DNA of 64,000 bases, taken from Cognatishimia activa. Its GTDB lineage: Bacteria; Pseudomonadota; Alphaproteobacteria; Rhodobacterales; Rhodobacteraceae. The notes beneath the pieces were generated by a model. The model had not been told where the DNA came from. It did no database searches and worked only from the letters and a program-made list of their open reading frames with translations. Where the stretch lies: positions 3,188,336 through 3,252,335 of the forward strand of contig NZ_CP060010.1 in the NCBI RefSeq assembly GCF_017798205.1, read 5' to 3'. Each line of letters starts with the position of its first letter. Positions within the stretch are counted from its first letter, which is position 1. Below are positions 19,622 to 29,629 of the stretch, in pieces. Position numbers and translations under genes: made by a program.

Positions 19622-19865
19622 GCCCGACAACCCTCTTTACCCAGCGGCCCAAATAGATCACCGGCCAGCGCATGATCCACATGCCGGCCAGCAGGAAAAC
19701 ACAAGCCAAAAGGATGCCATGCTGCAGGAAAATGCCAATCAAAATCGGCACGGCAATGGCGATCATGACATAGGCAAAGCGCCAGTGTTTATCCCGACTG
19801 GGAAACATGGCGCGCATGTTGACCACGACCATCCAGATAAGGGCTGCGATGACGCTGAGGCTCAT
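19608..19865 (-). CDS. DUF2484 family small membrane protein
   Basis: An 85-residue protein with about three membrane segments and a tryptophan/arginine-rich middle (MFPSRDKHWRFAYVM). It fits DUF2484, a family I associate with Rhodobacterales and with the position between murC and murB. Function is unknown. The start at 19865 (MSLSVIAALIW) is one base after the murC stop; the longer frame from 19925 would overlap murC heavily. It overlaps the next small membrane gene by 14 bases. Confidence 0.78.
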   Translation of the reverse strand: MSLSVIAALIWMVVVNMRAMFPSRDKHWRFAYVMIAIAVPILIGIFLQHGILLACVFLLAGMWIMRWPVIYLGRWVKRVVGHGAS

Positions 19866-19866
19866 G

Positions 19867-21264
19867 TTAGTCTGCCAATCGTTTCGGAAGCGCATTGGCC
19901 CAGGCGCTGATCGTACCAGCGCCAAGACACACGACCATATCGCCCGGTTGTGCCTGTTCTTTCACGAGGCGCACCAGATCATCCTCGCTGACGATCGCAC
20001 GGGCGTGGCGGTGGCCATGGGCGATCAAGCCGTCGACCAGATCATCGCGGGTTGCGCCTTCGATCAGATCTTCGCCCGCGGCAAAGACTTCGGCGATGGC
20101 GACCACATCGGCCTCGTTAAAACAGGTGCAGAAATCCTCAAACAGGCTGTGCAGACGCGTGTAGCGGTGCGGCTGATGCACCGCGATCACGCGGCCTTCG
20201 CTGGCCTGACGCGCGGCTTTCAGCACGGCAGCGATTTCCACGGGATGGTGACCATAGTCGTCGATGATCGTGATGCCATCAACCTCACCCACTTTGGTAA
20301 AACGACGGTTTACCCCACCGAATTTCGCAAGAGCCTCACGGATCTCATCGAGCTTCATACCCAGATGACGCGCCACAGCAACGGCACTTAAGGCATTGGA
20401 AACATTGTGATCTCCGGGCATTGGCAGAGTGCAGCCCTCGATGACAAGCCCTTCGTTTTGCAGGTGAATGTCGAAATGCGCGACGCCTGCCTTATAGGTC
20501 GGCTTGGTGGCCCGCACATCCGCTTGCGAATTGAACCCATAGGTCACAACGCGCCGGTCGGTGATCTTCCCAACCAACGCCTGAACTTCGTTATGATCGG
20601 TGCAACAGACCGCAAGACCATAGAAGGGGATGTTGGACACAAACTCATTGAAGCCTGCACGCAGCGTGTCGAAATCGCCCCAATGCTCCATATGCTCGGG
20701 GTCAATATTGGTGACAATCGCAATGGTCGCTGGGAGGCGGTTGAACGTGCCGTCAGACTCATCGGCCTCAACCACCATCCATTCGCCATCGCCAACCCGC
20801 GCATTGGAGCCATAGGCGTGGATGATCCCGCCATTGATCACCGTCGGGTCGAATTTGCCATGATCCAGAAGTGCCGCGACCATTGTGGTCGTCGTGGTTT
20901 TCCCATGCGTCCCTGCGACCGCGATATTGGACTTCAGCCGCATCAATTCGGCCAGCATTTCCGCGCGGCGCACCACTGGCAAGCCCTGCCGACGAGCTTC
21001 ATCCAGCTCTGCATTCCCGGGTTTGATCGCAGAGGAAATCACAACAACTTCAGCGGCCTCAAGGTTCTCGGCCTTTTGCCCAATAAAGATCGTCGCGCCC
21101 ATCTCGGCCAGCCGCTGGGTGATCTTGCTGTCCTTGAGGTCAGAGCCCTGCACTACATAGCCATGGTTCAACAGCACCTCGGCAATGCCCGACATGCCAA
21201 TGCCGCCAATGCCGACAAAATGGATCGGGCCAACGTCTCCGGGGAGTTTGGTTGCTGCATTCAT
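19867..21264 (-). CDS. murC: UDP-N-acetylmuramate--L-alanine ligase MurC
   Basis: First amino-acid ligase of the peptidoglycan precursor pathway; adds L-Ala to UDP-MurNAc. The 465-residue product has the N-terminal [17 protein letters not shown] (UDP-MurNAc binding) and the ATP loop GTHGKTTT at 118-125, followed by the Mur ligase signatures [12 protein letters not shown] and [12 protein letters not shown]. The start at 21264 is one base after the murG stop, with AGAGGACG upstream; the frame back to 21351 lies inside murG. Confidence 0.96.
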   Translation of the reverse strand: MNAATKLPGDVGPIHFVGIGGIGMSGIAEVLLNHGYVVQGSDLKDSKITQRLAEMGATIFIGQKAENLEAAEVVVISSAIKPGNAELDEARRQGLPVVRRAEMLAELMRLKSNIAVAGTHGKTTTTTMVAALLDHGKFDPTVINGGIIHAYGSNARVGDGEWMVVEADESDGTFNRLPATIAIVTNIDPEHMEHWGDFDTLRAGFNEFVSNIPFYGLAVCCTDHNEVQALVGKITDRRVVTYGFNSQADVRATKPTYKAGVAHFDIHLQNEGLVIEGCTLPMPGDHNVSNALSAVAVARHLGMKLDEIREALAKFGGVNRRFTKVGEVDGITIIDDYGHHPVEIAAVLKAARQASEGRVIAVHQPHRYTRLHSLFEDFCTCFNEADVVAIAEVFAAGEDLIEGATRDDLVDGLIAHGHRHARAIVSEDDLVRLVKEQAQPGDMVVCLGAGTISAWANALPKRLAD

Positions 21265-21265
21265 A

Positions 21266-22363
21266 TCAAACGTCCTCTTGGGCCAGGTCCCGGACCATCG
21301 CGACCAGATTGGCCGTCGCGTCCGGCATGCCCATCGCAAGCGCCCCCGCACTCATTTCAACAGCCGCATCCGCGTCGCTTAGGATCGCGGCGATCTGGGC
21401 CGTCAGGGTTTCTACATTAAACGCGGTCTCTGGGATCACAACCGCCCCATCCGCTTCCTCAAGCCCGCGCGCATTGGCGCTTTGATGATCGCCCGTCGCA
21501 ATCGCCAGAGGGATCAGAATCGACGGCCGACCGATGACGGAGATATCAGCGACGGAAGAGGCCCCTGCCCGCGAAATCACCAGTTGCGCTTCACTCATCC
21601 GCTCTGGGATATCAGTGAAGAATTCCTGCACGTCGGCCGTGATGCCCTGCTCGGCATAGAAGGCGGCAACATTCGCATGGTCCTCGCCGCGCGCCTGATG
21701 GCTGACACGCAGGTGGGATTTGATCTCGTCCGGCAGCATCGCAATCGCAGGCGGCACGACCTCGGATAGTATGCGCGCGCCCTGGCTGCCACCAATGACG
21801 AGGATCGACATCGGGTAGTCTCCGGGTGGGATATAGCCCGCGCCCGCGCGGTCCAGAACAGTTTGGCGCACAGGGTTGCCGGTGTGAATGCCGGTAATCC
21901 CCTCGGGCAAAATCGTCGGCCATGTTCCACATGCAATCATGTTGACGCGTTTCGCAAAAGCCTTGTTCACACGCCCCAAAACACCGTTTTGCTCATGGAT
22001 CATCCGAGGCAGCTTCAACAAAACTGCAGCGCCCATGGCTGGAATGGTCGGATAGCCTCCAAAGCCCACAACCACGTCAGGCCGATCACGACGCAGCTTG
22101 ACCACCGCACTCAGTACACCGCCCAAAATCCGAAATGGCGCGGCAAGCTTGGCCACAACCCCGCCCCGCGCAAAAGTGGCGGAAGAGACCTGTTCGATCT
22201 CCACGGCTTCGGGAAAGGCTCCGGTATAGCGCGCGCCACGGGCATCTGTGGACAGCTTCACGCGCCATCCCTGCGCCAACATCGCTTCGGCTAAAGCTTG
22301 CGCCGGAAACATATGGCCCCCGGTGCCTCCTGCTGCCATCAGGAGCAGCGGTTGTTTTGTCAT
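21266..22363 (-). CDS. murG: Undecaprenyldiphospho-muramoylpentapeptide N-acetylglucosaminyltransferase MurG
   Basis: Peripheral membrane GT28 enzyme that converts lipid I to lipid II. The 365-residue product has the first glycine-rich loop [17 protein letters not shown] near the N-terminus, [26 protein letters not shown] and the C-terminal UDP-GlcNAc region [11 protein letters not shown] with [16 protein letters not shown]. The start ATG overlaps the ftsW stop by four bases (ATGA), consistent with translation coupled to the lipid II flippase/polymerase gene. Confidence 0.96.
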   Translation of the reverse strand: MTKQPLLLMAAGGTGGHMFPAQALAEAMLAQGWRVKLSTDARGARYTGAFPEAVEIEQVSSATFARGGVVAKLAAPFRILGGVLSAVVKLRRDRPDVVVGFGGYPTIPAMGAAVLLKLPRMIHEQNGVLGRVNKAFAKRVNMIACGTWPTILPEGITGIHTGNPVRQTVLDRAGAGYIPPGDYPMSILVIGGSQGARILSEVVPPAIAMLPDEIKSHLRVSHQARGEDHANVAAFYAEQGITADVQEFFTDIPERMSEAQLVISRAGASSVADISVIGRPSILIPLAIATGDHQSANARGLEEADGAVVIPETAFNVETLTAQIAAILSDADAAVEMSAGALAMGMPDATANLVAMVRDLAQEDV

Positions 22364-23526
22364 CTAATGTGGCCTCGAAGTATATCGCCAAATTCACCCT
22401 GAGCCCGGCTCCGGGTCAGCGCCAGCAACATACCGACTGCGATGCCACCTGCAATAAGAGAAGAGCCGCCATAGCTGACAAACGGCAAAGTCATGCCTTT
22501 GGCGGGCAACAATCTGACGGCGACCCCCAGATTGATCATTGCCTGGATACCAAACAGAGAGACCAAGCCGGTACCCGCAAGGCGGATAAACGGATCACGT
22601 TCCCGCATCAGACGCAGCAAAGAGCGCGCCACGATGGTGGCGTAAAGCGCGATGATACAAAGGACCAGCACGAGGCCATATTCCTCGGCGGCCACCGCAA
22701 TGATGAAATCCGTATGCGCATCGGGCAGAGACCATTTCACCTGCCCCTCGCCCACGCCGACGCCGAAAAATCCACCCTCGCGGATCGCGTTCGTGGCATA
22801 CCCCAGCTGCGTGGTCGGATCGACATCTGCGGTCAGAAACCCATCAATCCGGCGCGCGAAGTGCTCGGATGCGTTATAAGCGATAAAACCGCCAATACAG
22901 ACAAAGCCCGCCATAGCGACCAGCAGGGTCATCGGGGCTCCGGCGACGAAGTACATGACGCCCCAACCGAACAAAATCAGACAGGCCTGCCCAAAGTCGG
23001 GTTGCATCACCAGCGCGCCCACAATGATCAGCGTCAAAAAAATCGACCAGCTTTTGCCCGGAGGTCCGTTGATCTCTTGGCTCGCGGCAAAGAGCCAGGC
23101 CATGACGACTACATAGACAGGTTTCAGAAACTCAGAGGGTTGCAGCGCCGCAAAGCCCAGCGAATACCAGCGCACTGCGCCTTTGCCGTAGTCAGTCCCA
23201 AAGACCGGCAACAACAACAGCGCCACAAAGGCCATGAGGAAGCCCAATACGGCCAATCGCCGGATCTCGCGCGGAGATAGCATCGAGACGATAACCATCG
23301 TGACCATCGCCCCACCTACGAAAATGCCTTGGCGCAAGACGTAGTGGAAATATGGAAAGCCGTTTTTCTCAGCCAAAGGCGGGCTTGCGGCCAACCCCAA
23401 TAGCATGCCGATCCCCATCAACCCCAAGACACAAGTCAGGGTGATTTTATCAACTGTCCGCCACCATTTCGGAAGAATCGGCTCCACGTCCCGAACTGGG
23501 ACTCCGCCGTAGACCATTTCTGTCAT
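22360..23526 (-). CDS. ftsW: SEDS-family cell division protein FtsW
   Basis: Division-specific peptidoglycan glycosyltransferase of the SEDS family, working with the class B PBP FtsI. The 388-residue product has about ten membrane segments, the LQPSEFLKP block with the functional loop, and the C-terminal [10 protein letters not shown] that marks SEDS proteins. The ATG at 23526 is chosen over a TTG one codon upstream. It is the first gene of the distal dcw block, so a promoter should lie in the 216 bases up to 23742; none is obvious by eye. Confidence 0.95.
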   Translation of the reverse strand: MTEMVYGGVPVRDVEPILPKWWRTVDKITLTCVLGLMGIGMLLGLAASPPLAEKNGFPYFHYVLRQGIFVGGAMVTMVIVSMLSPREIRRLAVLGFLMAFVALLLLPVFGTDYGKGAVRWYSLGFAALQPSEFLKPVYVVVMAWLFAASQEINGPPGKSWSIFLTLIIVGALVMQPDFGQACLILFGWGVMYFVAGAPMTLLVAMAGFVCIGGFIAYNASEHFARRIDGFLTADVDPTTQLGYATNAIREGGFFGVGVGEGQVKWSLPDAHTDFIIAVAAEEYGLVLVLCIIALYATIVARSLLRLMRERDPFIRLAGTGLVSLFGIQAMINLGVAVRLLPAKGMTLPFVSYGGSSLIAGGIAVGMLLALTRSRAQGEFGDILRGHIR

Positions 23527-23742
23527 CAAAGACCTGCCGATTTGCCTGTTTGCGCCCGGTTCTCCGGATCTGAGGTGAAGTTTACCACGAGTTACGCTTT
23601 AAGGGAAGTATTGCGGCGGAGTCCTCGTAGTAAAATCGCGCCGTGGCGACTCCCATATTGGTATGGATATTTTACACAAAATTGGAACTTTTATGAAAAC
23701 CTATTTCCGGTAGCTATGGGCCAAGACCTACCGGAGCCCCTC

Positions 23743-24453
23743 ATGACTGATCAGCCAAGCTATCCCATCACCCAGACCAATCGCATCAAACGCGCCCATG
23801 AGCGCGCGGCCTATGATCACGCGAGCGTGCACGCCATTCTGGACGCCGCCGCGCTTTGTCATGTTGCCTATGTGATTGACGACCAACCCTATGCCACGCC
23901 GACCATGTTCTGGCGCGAAGGGTCTCGGCTTTACTGGCACGGAAGTGCTGCGAGCCGGATGATCAAGACCATCCGTAAGGGCGTGAAGGCCTGCGTGACG
24001 GTGACCCATTTTGACGGGCTGGTGATTGCGCGGTCTGGTTTCCATCATTCTGCGAACTACCGGACGGTCATGGCCTTTGGAACAGCGCGCCTGCTTGACG
24101 ATCCCGATGAAAAATACGCAGCGCAAATTGCCATGGTGGATCGGCTGTTCCCGGGTCGGACAGAAGGCTTGCGCAAAGTCACGGATCAGGAACTTAAGGC
24201 AACGTCTTTTATCTACATGGACATCGAAAGTGCCGCAGCCAAAGTGCGGACGGGCACCGTCAAAGACGACGAAGAAGACTACGCCCTGCCCATCCACGCC
24301 GAAGTCATTCCAATCCACACAACACTCGGCACACCAGAACCCTGCCCGCGCAGCCATAGCGAGGCCGCGCGCTGTGCGGATCTGGACCTCTATTCTGCCG
24401 GGGTCTCGCTTGAGGGTGCCTTGACCCAGGCCTATGGCGAGACCTTTGGCTAG
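23743..24453 (+). CDS. Pyridoxamine 5'-phosphate oxidase-like flavoprotein
   Basis: A 236-residue protein of the PNPOx-like split-barrel family (Pyridox_ox_2 type), which usually bind FMN or a related flavin. Typical features are RIKRAHERAAYDH near the start, ALCHVAYVIDDQPYATPTMFWREG, and the WHGSAASRM block. This subgroup is not the vitamin B6 oxidase itself, and its substrates are unknown. The start at 23743 follows CGGAG; the frame extends to 23542 without support. It is divergent from ftsW and begins the block that interrupts the dcw cluster. Confidence 0.82.
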   Translation: MTDQPSYPITQTNRIKRAHERAAYDHASVHAILDAAALCHVAYVIDDQPYATPTMFWREGSRLYWHGSAASRMIKTIRKGVKACVTVTHFDGLVIARSGFHHSANYRTVMAFGTARLLDDPDEKYAAQIAMVDRLFPGRTEGLRKVTDQELKATSFIYMDIESAAAKVRTGTVKDDEEDYALPIHAEVIPIHTTLGTPEPCPRSHSEAARCADLDLYSAGVSLEGALTQAYGETFG

Positions 24454-24508
24454 GGATTGAAACGCACGTGCCCCCTGTCCATATCTTTTGCAGATCAAGG
24501 GGGACGCG

Positions 24509-24868
24509 ATGACAGATACAATCTTATGGCAAAGGCTCGAAGGCCTCGTGGTCTTCGTCGCCTCCGTGGTATATTTCGCAAACCTCGACAGCGGCTTGCC
24601 GATCTGGGCAGCGGTGCTGATCTTCTTCGCGCCGGATCTGTCCTTTGCGGCCTATGCGGCGGGCCCCAAGGTCGGCGCCTTCGCCTATAACCTCGTCCAC
24701 GTGTACGCACTCGGGGCCGTCTTAATCGTTGCCGGCCTTTTGACGGCCAATGTTTTGTTGACAGCCATTGGGGCCTTGATGTTGGCCCACACCGGCTTTG
24801 ACCGTGCGCTTGGCTATGGGTTGAAATCCACCAAAGGCTTCAAACACACCCATATGGGCGATCTATGA
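24509..24868 (+). CDS. DUF4260 family membrane protein
   Basis: A 119-residue protein with about four short hydrophobic segments, matching DUF4260: LEGLVVFVASVVYFANL, then WAAVLIFFAPDLSFAAYAAGPKVGAFAYNLVH, and the ending HTGFDRALGYGLKSTKGFKHTHMG. Function is unknown. The ATG at 24509 has AAGGGGGACGCG upstream. It is 55 bases after the flavoprotein gene on the same strand and followed by a terminator, so the two are probably one transcript. Confidence 0.85.
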   Translation: MTDTILWQRLEGLVVFVASVVYFANLDSGLPIWAAVLIFFAPDLSFAAYAAGPKVGAFAYNLVHVYALGAVLIVAGLLTANVLLTAIGALMLAHTGFDRALGYGLKSTKGFKHTHMGDL

Positions 24869-24869
24869 C

Positions 24870-24893
24870 AAAGCCCCGCCAAAGCGGGGCTTT
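24870..24893. terminator. Bidirectional terminator between DUF4260 gene and phoX
   Basis: AAAGCCCCGC-CAAA-GCGGGGCTTT is a perfect 10-base stem followed by CTTTTC on the plus strand. On the minus strand it ends in TGTCAT, so the plus direction is the stronger one. It lies between two convergent genes. Confidence 0.85.
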
Positions 24894-24915
24894 CTTTTCG
24901 CTTAGAAAAAGGGCC

Positions 24916-26790
24916 TTAGCCGATGACGCCACCGTCGGTGCGCTTCACGGCAACCACGCAAGAGCGCGGCAGCGTGCCTGGGCCATCTGGGAAGTCAGCC
25001 GCTGGGTGCTGGATACCAACAAAAGCGGTGCGACGGTCCAAGGACCAGCACAGACCCGTAACTTCACAACGGTTCGGACCGGTCATGAAACGCACGATCT
25101 CGCCCGTCGCAGGATCACCGATCAGCATCTGGTTGTTGCCCTGACCCGAAAAATCGCCTTCGTTCTTATAGTCACCGTCGGTCTGGATCCACAGCAGGCC
25201 TTTGCTGTCAAACTGCATCCCGTCAGGGCTGTTGAACATATTGCCCGCATTGACGTTCGCGGAGCCTGAGCGGTCATCGTCAAACACAGTCGGGTTGCCC
25301 GCCATCACATAGAGATCCCATGTGAATGCAGTGTCGGTGTGATCACCATTCACCGGACGCCAGCGCACGATTTGACCAAACTTATTTGCTTCGCGTGGGT
25401 TTGGACCGCCCACAGGTGTCTCATCCCCACCTGCGTTGGTCTTCAGACCACGGTTCTTATTATTGGTCAGCGCGCAATAGGCTTCGACTTTCAGAGGGTT
25501 CACCGCCACCCATTCAGGACGATCCATCGTGGTCGCACCCACTTTGGAGCCCGCCACACGGGTGTGAATGCAGATTTCCTCGGCTGTCATGCCAGTCGCT
25601 TCTGGGGTCAGGGCAATCCATTCACCGCTCAGATCGTCGTTGAATTTCGCCACATAAAGCTGACCGTCGCTCAGCAGACCCTCGGTGCTGCCGCCTTCGA
25701 CATAAGCGTCCTTGGAGACGAATTTATAAAGGAACTCGCCGCGTTCATCGTCGCCCATATAGACAACCACGCGACCATCCGCCGCCAGAACGGTTTCCGC
25801 GTTCTCATGCTTGAAACGACCCAGAGCGGTGCGTTTCTTTGGCGTTGAGGTTGGATCCGTCGCATCAATCTCAACAATGTAACCATGACGGTTAGGCTCG
25901 TTGATGTTCTTGCTCAGATCGAAACGATCGTCGAACTTTTCAAACCCGTAGCGGGATTTGGTTTTGATGCCATAGCGCTTGAACTCTGCTGGCAACTCTT
26001 GCTCTGCATCTGCCGACCCGAAATAGCCGTTAAAGTTTTCTTCGCAGGTCAGGTAGGTGCCCCAAGGGGTCTCGCCATTGCCGCAGTTGTTCCAGGTGCC
26101 CAGAACGGTTTTCGCCATTGGATCTGCGTCGGTTTTCAGCAGATCGTGGCCTGCCGCAGGACCGGTCAGCTCCATCGGCGTGTCAATGGTGATGCGGCGG
26201 TTGAATTCCGAATCCAGCACCACGTCCCAGCCAGTCGCGCCCTCTTCGATTTCGATGATCGAAATACCATGAGCGTTCTTCATTTTTTGAACGTCATCGG
26301 CATTGATCGCCTTGCCGTCTTTGCGGTTGCTCAGCAGAACTTTGTTCTGAATATACTCGTTGTTCACCGCAAGGATCTGTTTGTCGCCCTTGGCAAAGAT
26401 CGCCATACCATCGGTGTTGTCGCCAAACGCGCGCGCTTGGGTTTCGGCGGTGCCGCCGGTCGCTTGATCGACGTCAGCGGTGCCAGACCACAAAGGCTGA
26501 CCCCATTTGACCAGAACTTCCCACTCATAACCCTCTGGCAGAGTGATGGTATTCGCGGTGGACGTTGGGATCGGGTTAAAGCCAAAGCGGTTCGCCGCCT
26601 GCGCCTCAGAGGCGAGGAACGTCGTGCCCATAACAGCTGCGCCAGAGCCAAAGGCCACAACGCCGCCCAGGAACCCACGGCGAGACATCGCCGCGTCGAC
26701 TACGGCATCAAAACCGTTGTCCTCTGGGCGCGGGTCGCGCAGTTCGTCATAGTCATCAAAGGAAAGCTCGTCGATGTCGTGCTCACGCAT
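24916..26790 (-). CDS. phoX: PhoX-family Tat-exported alkaline phosphatase
   Basis: Calcium-dependent alkaline phosphatase family, common in marine bacteria for using organic phosphate in the periplasm. The 624-residue protein has a 35-residue acidic leader, then a twin-arginine motif SRRGFLGG (36-43), a hydrophobic stretch and a cleavage site after AQA (residue 65). Mature-protein blocks typical of PhoX/DUF839 include NCGNGETPWGTYLTCEENFNG, VYMGDDERGEFLYKFVS and the C-terminal CEVTGLCWSLDRRTAFVGIQHP. A candidate Pho box lies about 80-115 bases upstream. The family is sure; true phosphatase activity is inferred because DUF839 also has members without a tested function. Confidence 0.88.
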   Translation of the reverse strand: MREHDIDELSFDDYDELRDPRPEDNGFDAVVDAAMSRRGFLGGVVAFGSGAAVMGTTFLASEAQAANRFGFNPIPTSTANTITLPEGYEWEVLVKWGQPLWSGTADVDQATGGTAETQARAFGDNTDGMAIFAKGDKQILAVNNEYIQNKVLLSNRKDGKAINADDVQKMKNAHGISIIEIEEGATGWDVVLDSEFNRRITIDTPMELTGPAAGHDLLKTDADPMAKTVLGTWNNCGNGETPWGTYLTCEENFNGYFGSADAEQELPAEFKRYGIKTKSRYGFEKFDDRFDLSKNINEPNRHGYIVEIDATDPTSTPKKRTALGRFKHENAETVLAADGRVVVYMGDDERGEFLYKFVSKDAYVEGGSTEGLLSDGQLYVAKFNDDLSGEWIALTPEATGMTAEEICIHTRVAGSKVGATTMDRPEWVAVNPLKVEAYCALTNNKNRGLKTNAGGDETPVGGPNPREANKFGQIVRWRPVNGDHTDTAFTWDLYVMAGNPTVFDDDRSGSANVNAGNMFNSPDGMQFDSKGLLWIQTDGDYKNEGDFSGQGNNQMLIGDPATGEIVRFMTGPNRCEVTGLCWSLDRRTAFVGIQHPAADFPDGPGTLPRSCVVAVKRTDGGVIG

Positions 26791-26867
26791 TGGGAAATCC
26801 TTGTCGTTTGCTGGATAGTGAGGGCCCCTCCCTAGCGCGCGGTAGGCAACGAATTCGTTGCAGATTT

Positions 26868-26907
26868 GTATGATCTAGATGACGGTTTGTTTGCCGTTTT
26901 GTGACGC
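26868..26907 (-). promoter_or_regulatory. Candidate PhoB box upstream of phoX
   Basis: Read on the minus strand, four 7-base units repeat at exact 11-base steps: GCGTCAC (26901-26907), CGGCAAA (26890-26896), CCGTCAT (26879-26885) and ATCATAC (26868-26874). The known Pho box is CTGTCAT with 11-base spacing. One unit matches six of seven bases, one matches four and the others are weak. The periodicity and the position before phoX make PhoB control plausible. Confidence 0.4.
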
Positions 26908-26982
26908 CAAAAATTCGGGCAAATTGGTTAACATATTGCTTACGACTTGACCTTCGCCTCTCGGCTCAGGCATGGGCGTCTC

Positions 26983-28161
26983 ATGCAAGTCAAAACCATG
27001 ATCCTTGGTGCCGGAGCCGCCGGAATGATGTGCGCAGCCCATGCGGGCGGTGACACTTTGGTGGTCGATCACGCCAAAGCGCCGGGCGAAAAAATTCGTA
27101 TCTCGGGGGGCGGTCGCTGCAATTTCACCAATATGTACGCAGGGCCCGAAAATTTCCTGAGCGGCAATCCGCATTTCTGCAAAAGCGCGCTCAGCCGGTA
27201 TACGCAATGGGATTTCATCGACCTCGTCGCGCGCCACGGGATCGCCTATCACGAGAAAACTCTGGGGCAGCTGTTTTGCGATGAATCCTCGAAAGACATC
27301 ATCCAAATGTTGCTGTCTGAGCTGCGCAAAGCGGGCGCGGATCTGTGGCTGAAGACGTCAATTCTGTCGGTGACACGAAAAGACGGTGCCTTTGAGGTTT
27401 CACTCGATAAAGACGGCACAAAAACCACCGTCACGGCTCAAAACCTGGTTCTGGCAACCGGCGGCAAATCCATCCCCAAAATGGGCGCGACGGGTTTGGC
27501 TTACGACCTTGCCCGCCAATTTGGCCTGAACGTCACCGAGACCCGCGCGGGCCTTGTACCTTTCACATTCTCTGACGGGCGTTTCAAAGCCCTCGCGGGC
27601 GTCGCTCTTCCCGTGCGGGCATCGCTCCCATCCACCTCGTTTGACGAAGCCTTGCTTTTCACCCATCGCGGCCTTTCAGGCCCCTCGGTTCTGCAGATCA
27701 GCTCTTACTGGCGCGAAGGCCAGAAAGTCGCCTTTGACCTCTATCCCCTAGGCGGTCTTTACGAGGCGCTGCGTGCAAAACGCACCGAAGATGGTCGCAA
27801 AAACCTCTCAACCATTCTAGCGCAGTTTCTGCCCGCGAAGCTCGTTGATTTCCTCACCACTGACCTCGCACTCACCGGCAACATCGCCGACCAATCTGAC
27901 GCCAAACTACGCGCTCTCACGGACGCCATCCACACCTGGCACCTCACCCCCAGCGGCACCGAAGGTTATCGCACCGCCGAAGTCACGCTGGGCGGCATCG
28001 ACACTGACGCGCTGTCGTCAAAAACCATGCAAGCCAAATCCGTCCCCGGCCTCTACGCCATCGGCGAAGCGGTCGACGTCACGGGCTGGCTTGGTGGCTT
28101 CAACTTCCAATGGGCCTGGAGCTCGGGCTACGCCGCCGGCACCGCAATCGCGGCCAGCTAG
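26983..28161 (+). CDS. NAD(P)/FAD-dependent oxidoreductase, HI0933/BaiN type
   Basis: A 392-residue flavoprotein with an N-terminal Rossmann motif (ILGAGAAGMMCA), then the family signature GEKIRISGGGRCNFTN around residues 35-50, and the C-terminal second FAD motif GLYAIGEAVDVTGWLGGFNFQWAWSSG. The family includes BaiN and HI0933; its physiological substrate is mostly unknown. The ATG at 26983 is preferred over a TTG at 26947, which would place 12 residues before the Rossmann strand. It is divergent from phoX and convergent with murD. Confidence 0.88.
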   Translation: MQVKTMILGAGAAGMMCAAHAGGDTLVVDHAKAPGEKIRISGGGRCNFTNMYAGPENFLSGNPHFCKSALSRYTQWDFIDLVARHGIAYHEKTLGQLFCDESSKDIIQMLLSELRKAGADLWLKTSILSVTRKDGAFEVSLDKDGTKTTVTAQNLVLATGGKSIPKMGATGLAYDLARQFGLNVTETRAGLVPFTFSDGRFKALAGVALPVRASLPSTSFDEALLFTHRGLSGPSVLQISSYWREGQKVAFDLYPLGGLYEALRAKRTEDGRKNLSTILAQFLPAKLVDFLTTDLALTGNIADQSDAKLRALTDAIHTWHLTPSGTEGYRTAEVTLGGIDTDALSSKTMQAKSVPGLYAIGEAVDVTGWLGGFNFQWAWSSGYAAGTAIAAS

Positions 28162-28170
28162 GCTTTTTCT

Positions 28171-28197
28171 CTTGCCAAAAATATCCCCGCCGGAGGC
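28171..28197. repeat. Short intergenic repeat, copy 1
   Basis: A 27-base sequence (CTTGCC at the left, CCCGCCGGAGGC at the right) shared with 54760-54786 at 23 or so of 27 positions. Read on the minus strand it starts about 20 bases after the murD stop, gives a small CCTCCGGCGG hairpin and then ATATTTTTGG, so it may act as the murD terminator. Confidence 0.65.
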
Positions 28198-28216
28198 ATC
28201 CCACACGGGCCACACC

Positions 28217-29617
28217 CTATGACAGCTGGGCTTTCACAAGCTCTGCAAAGTGATCGCCACGTTTCTCGAAACTGTCGTATTGATCAAAGCTTGCCGCGGC
28301 AGGCGCCAGCAAAACCGTCTCGCCTTCTTGCGCCTCAGCCACTGCTTTCGACACAGCCGTCTCCATATCCGTGCAAACCTCAGCCTCAAGCCCGCCAAGC
28401 TGCATAGCGAAATTCGCGGCCTCGCGGCCTATCACATAGGCCTTAACGACTTCACCAGTGGCCGCCTGCACCGCCTCAAGACCACCATCCTTCTGCAATC
28501 CGCCACAGATCCAACGGATCTTTTTGAACGCCCCAAGCGCCTTGGCCGCCGCATCCACATTGGTCGCCTTACTGTCATTCACATAGGTCACACCATCCGC
28601 CTCAGCGATAATCTGAGAGCGATGCGGCAGGCCTGCGAAACTATGAAACGCCTGCTCAATCACCCGCGGCGCAAGCCCAAGCGAACGACAGACTGCATAG
28701 GCCGCGCAGGCGTTCTGATGGTTGTGCACTCCCGGCAAGCCTTTTACAGACCGCAGATCAATCGACCCGACCTGCTTGCCCTTGCGATACTCAGACAAAA
28801 AGCCCTTCTTGGCAAAGACCTGCCAGCCCGGCCCCGTCAGTTTCTGCTCAACCGACATTCGGATCACGCGGTCATCGGACAGGCCTTCAGAGAGTTGATT
28901 GGCCAGATAGAGCCCCTCATCCTCGTCAATCCCAATCACAGCGCGATCCGGCCCGCCTTCGGCAAAGAGCCGACGCTTGGCCGCGAAATAGCCGCCCATG
29001 CCAGCATGGCGATCCAGATGGTCAGGCGAGAGGTTCGTGAAGACTGCAATATCCGGCGTCAAAGACCGCGCGAGATCGGTTTGATAGCTCGACAGCTCCA
29101 GCACCACGACCTCGCCATCGATGGCCGGATCTATATCCAAAACACCACGCCCGATATTGCCTGCGAGCTGACAGGGGCGGTTGGCGGCCTCCAGAACGTG
29201 ATGGATTAAGGCCGAGGTGGTGGACTTGCCGTTGGAGCCAGTGACTGCAACCACTTTGGGCAGCGTGTCGAAGTTATCCCAGTCCCGTGTCGCGAAGCTG
29301 CGAAAAAACAGGCCGATGTCATTGTCCACGGCAACGCCTGCCGCCAAAGCGGCCTTCACCACCGGATTAGGCGTCGGATAAAGATGCGGAATACCGGGCG
29401 AGACAATCAGGCTGGTGATGCCCTCAAACGCGCCCTGCTTTGCGAGTTCCTTGATCGCAAAGCCTTCACCCTCCGCCGCCGCGCGCGCGGCTGGGTTGTC
29501 GTCCCAACAGATCGGGGTCGCTCCTCCCTCGCGCAGCGCGCGGGCCGTCGCAAGGCCAGATCGGCCAAGACCCAGAACGGCGATCTGATGGCCCTTATAT
29601 CCGACAACAGGTATCAT
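28217..29617 (-). CDS. murD: UDP-N-acetylmuramoylalanine--D-glutamate ligase MurD
   Basis: Adds D-Glu to UDP-MurNAc-L-Ala. The 466-residue product has the N-terminal [15 protein letters not shown], the ATP loop GSNGKSTT at 127-134, the carbamylated-lysine and substrate region [12 protein letters not shown], and the C-terminal ligase signature [12 protein letters not shown]. The ribosome site GTGAGGGGAC precedes the ATG at 29617. It is the last gene of the proximal dcw block; downstream lies the convergent flavoprotein gene. Confidence 0.96.
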   Translation of the reverse strand: MIPVVGYKGHQIAVLGLGRSGLATARALREGGATPICWDDNPAARAAAEGEGFAIKELAKQGAFEGITSLIVSPGIPHLYPTPNPVVKAALAAGVAVDNDIGLFFRSFATRDWDNFDTLPKVVAVTGSNGKSTTSALIHHVLEAANRPCQLAGNIGRGVLDIDPAIDGEVVVLELSSYQTDLARSLTPDIAVFTNLSPDHLDRHAGMGGYFAAKRRLFAEGGPDRAVIGIDEDEGLYLANQLSEGLSDDRVIRMSVEQKLTGPGWQVFAKKGFLSEYRKGKQVGSIDLRSVKGLPGVHNHQNACAAYAVCRSLGLAPRVIEQAFHSFAGLPHRSQIIAEADGVTYVNDSKATNVDAAAKALGAFKKIRWICGGLQKDGGLEAVQAATGEVVKAYVIGREAANFAMQLGGLEAEVCTDMETAVSKAVAEAQEGETVLLAPAAASFDQYDSFEKRGDHFAELVKAQLS

Positions 29618-29629
29618 CGGTGCGTCCCC

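Noticed and set aside
22135..23280. 381-codon plus-strand open frame across murG and ftsW
   Set aside because: Antisense shadow; low-complexity, charged product with no family resemblance.
26925..26942. TTAAC-N-TTAC resembling a CtrA box near 26.93 kb
   Set aside because: The spacing is eight rather than seven bases and the second half is TTAC, so it does not meet the TTAA-N7-TTAA rule.
24316..28161. The murD-ftsW interruption as a recent mobile island
   Set aside because: No integrase, transposase, flanking direct repeats or tRNA, and codon use looks like the surroundings; it is reported only as a cluster break.
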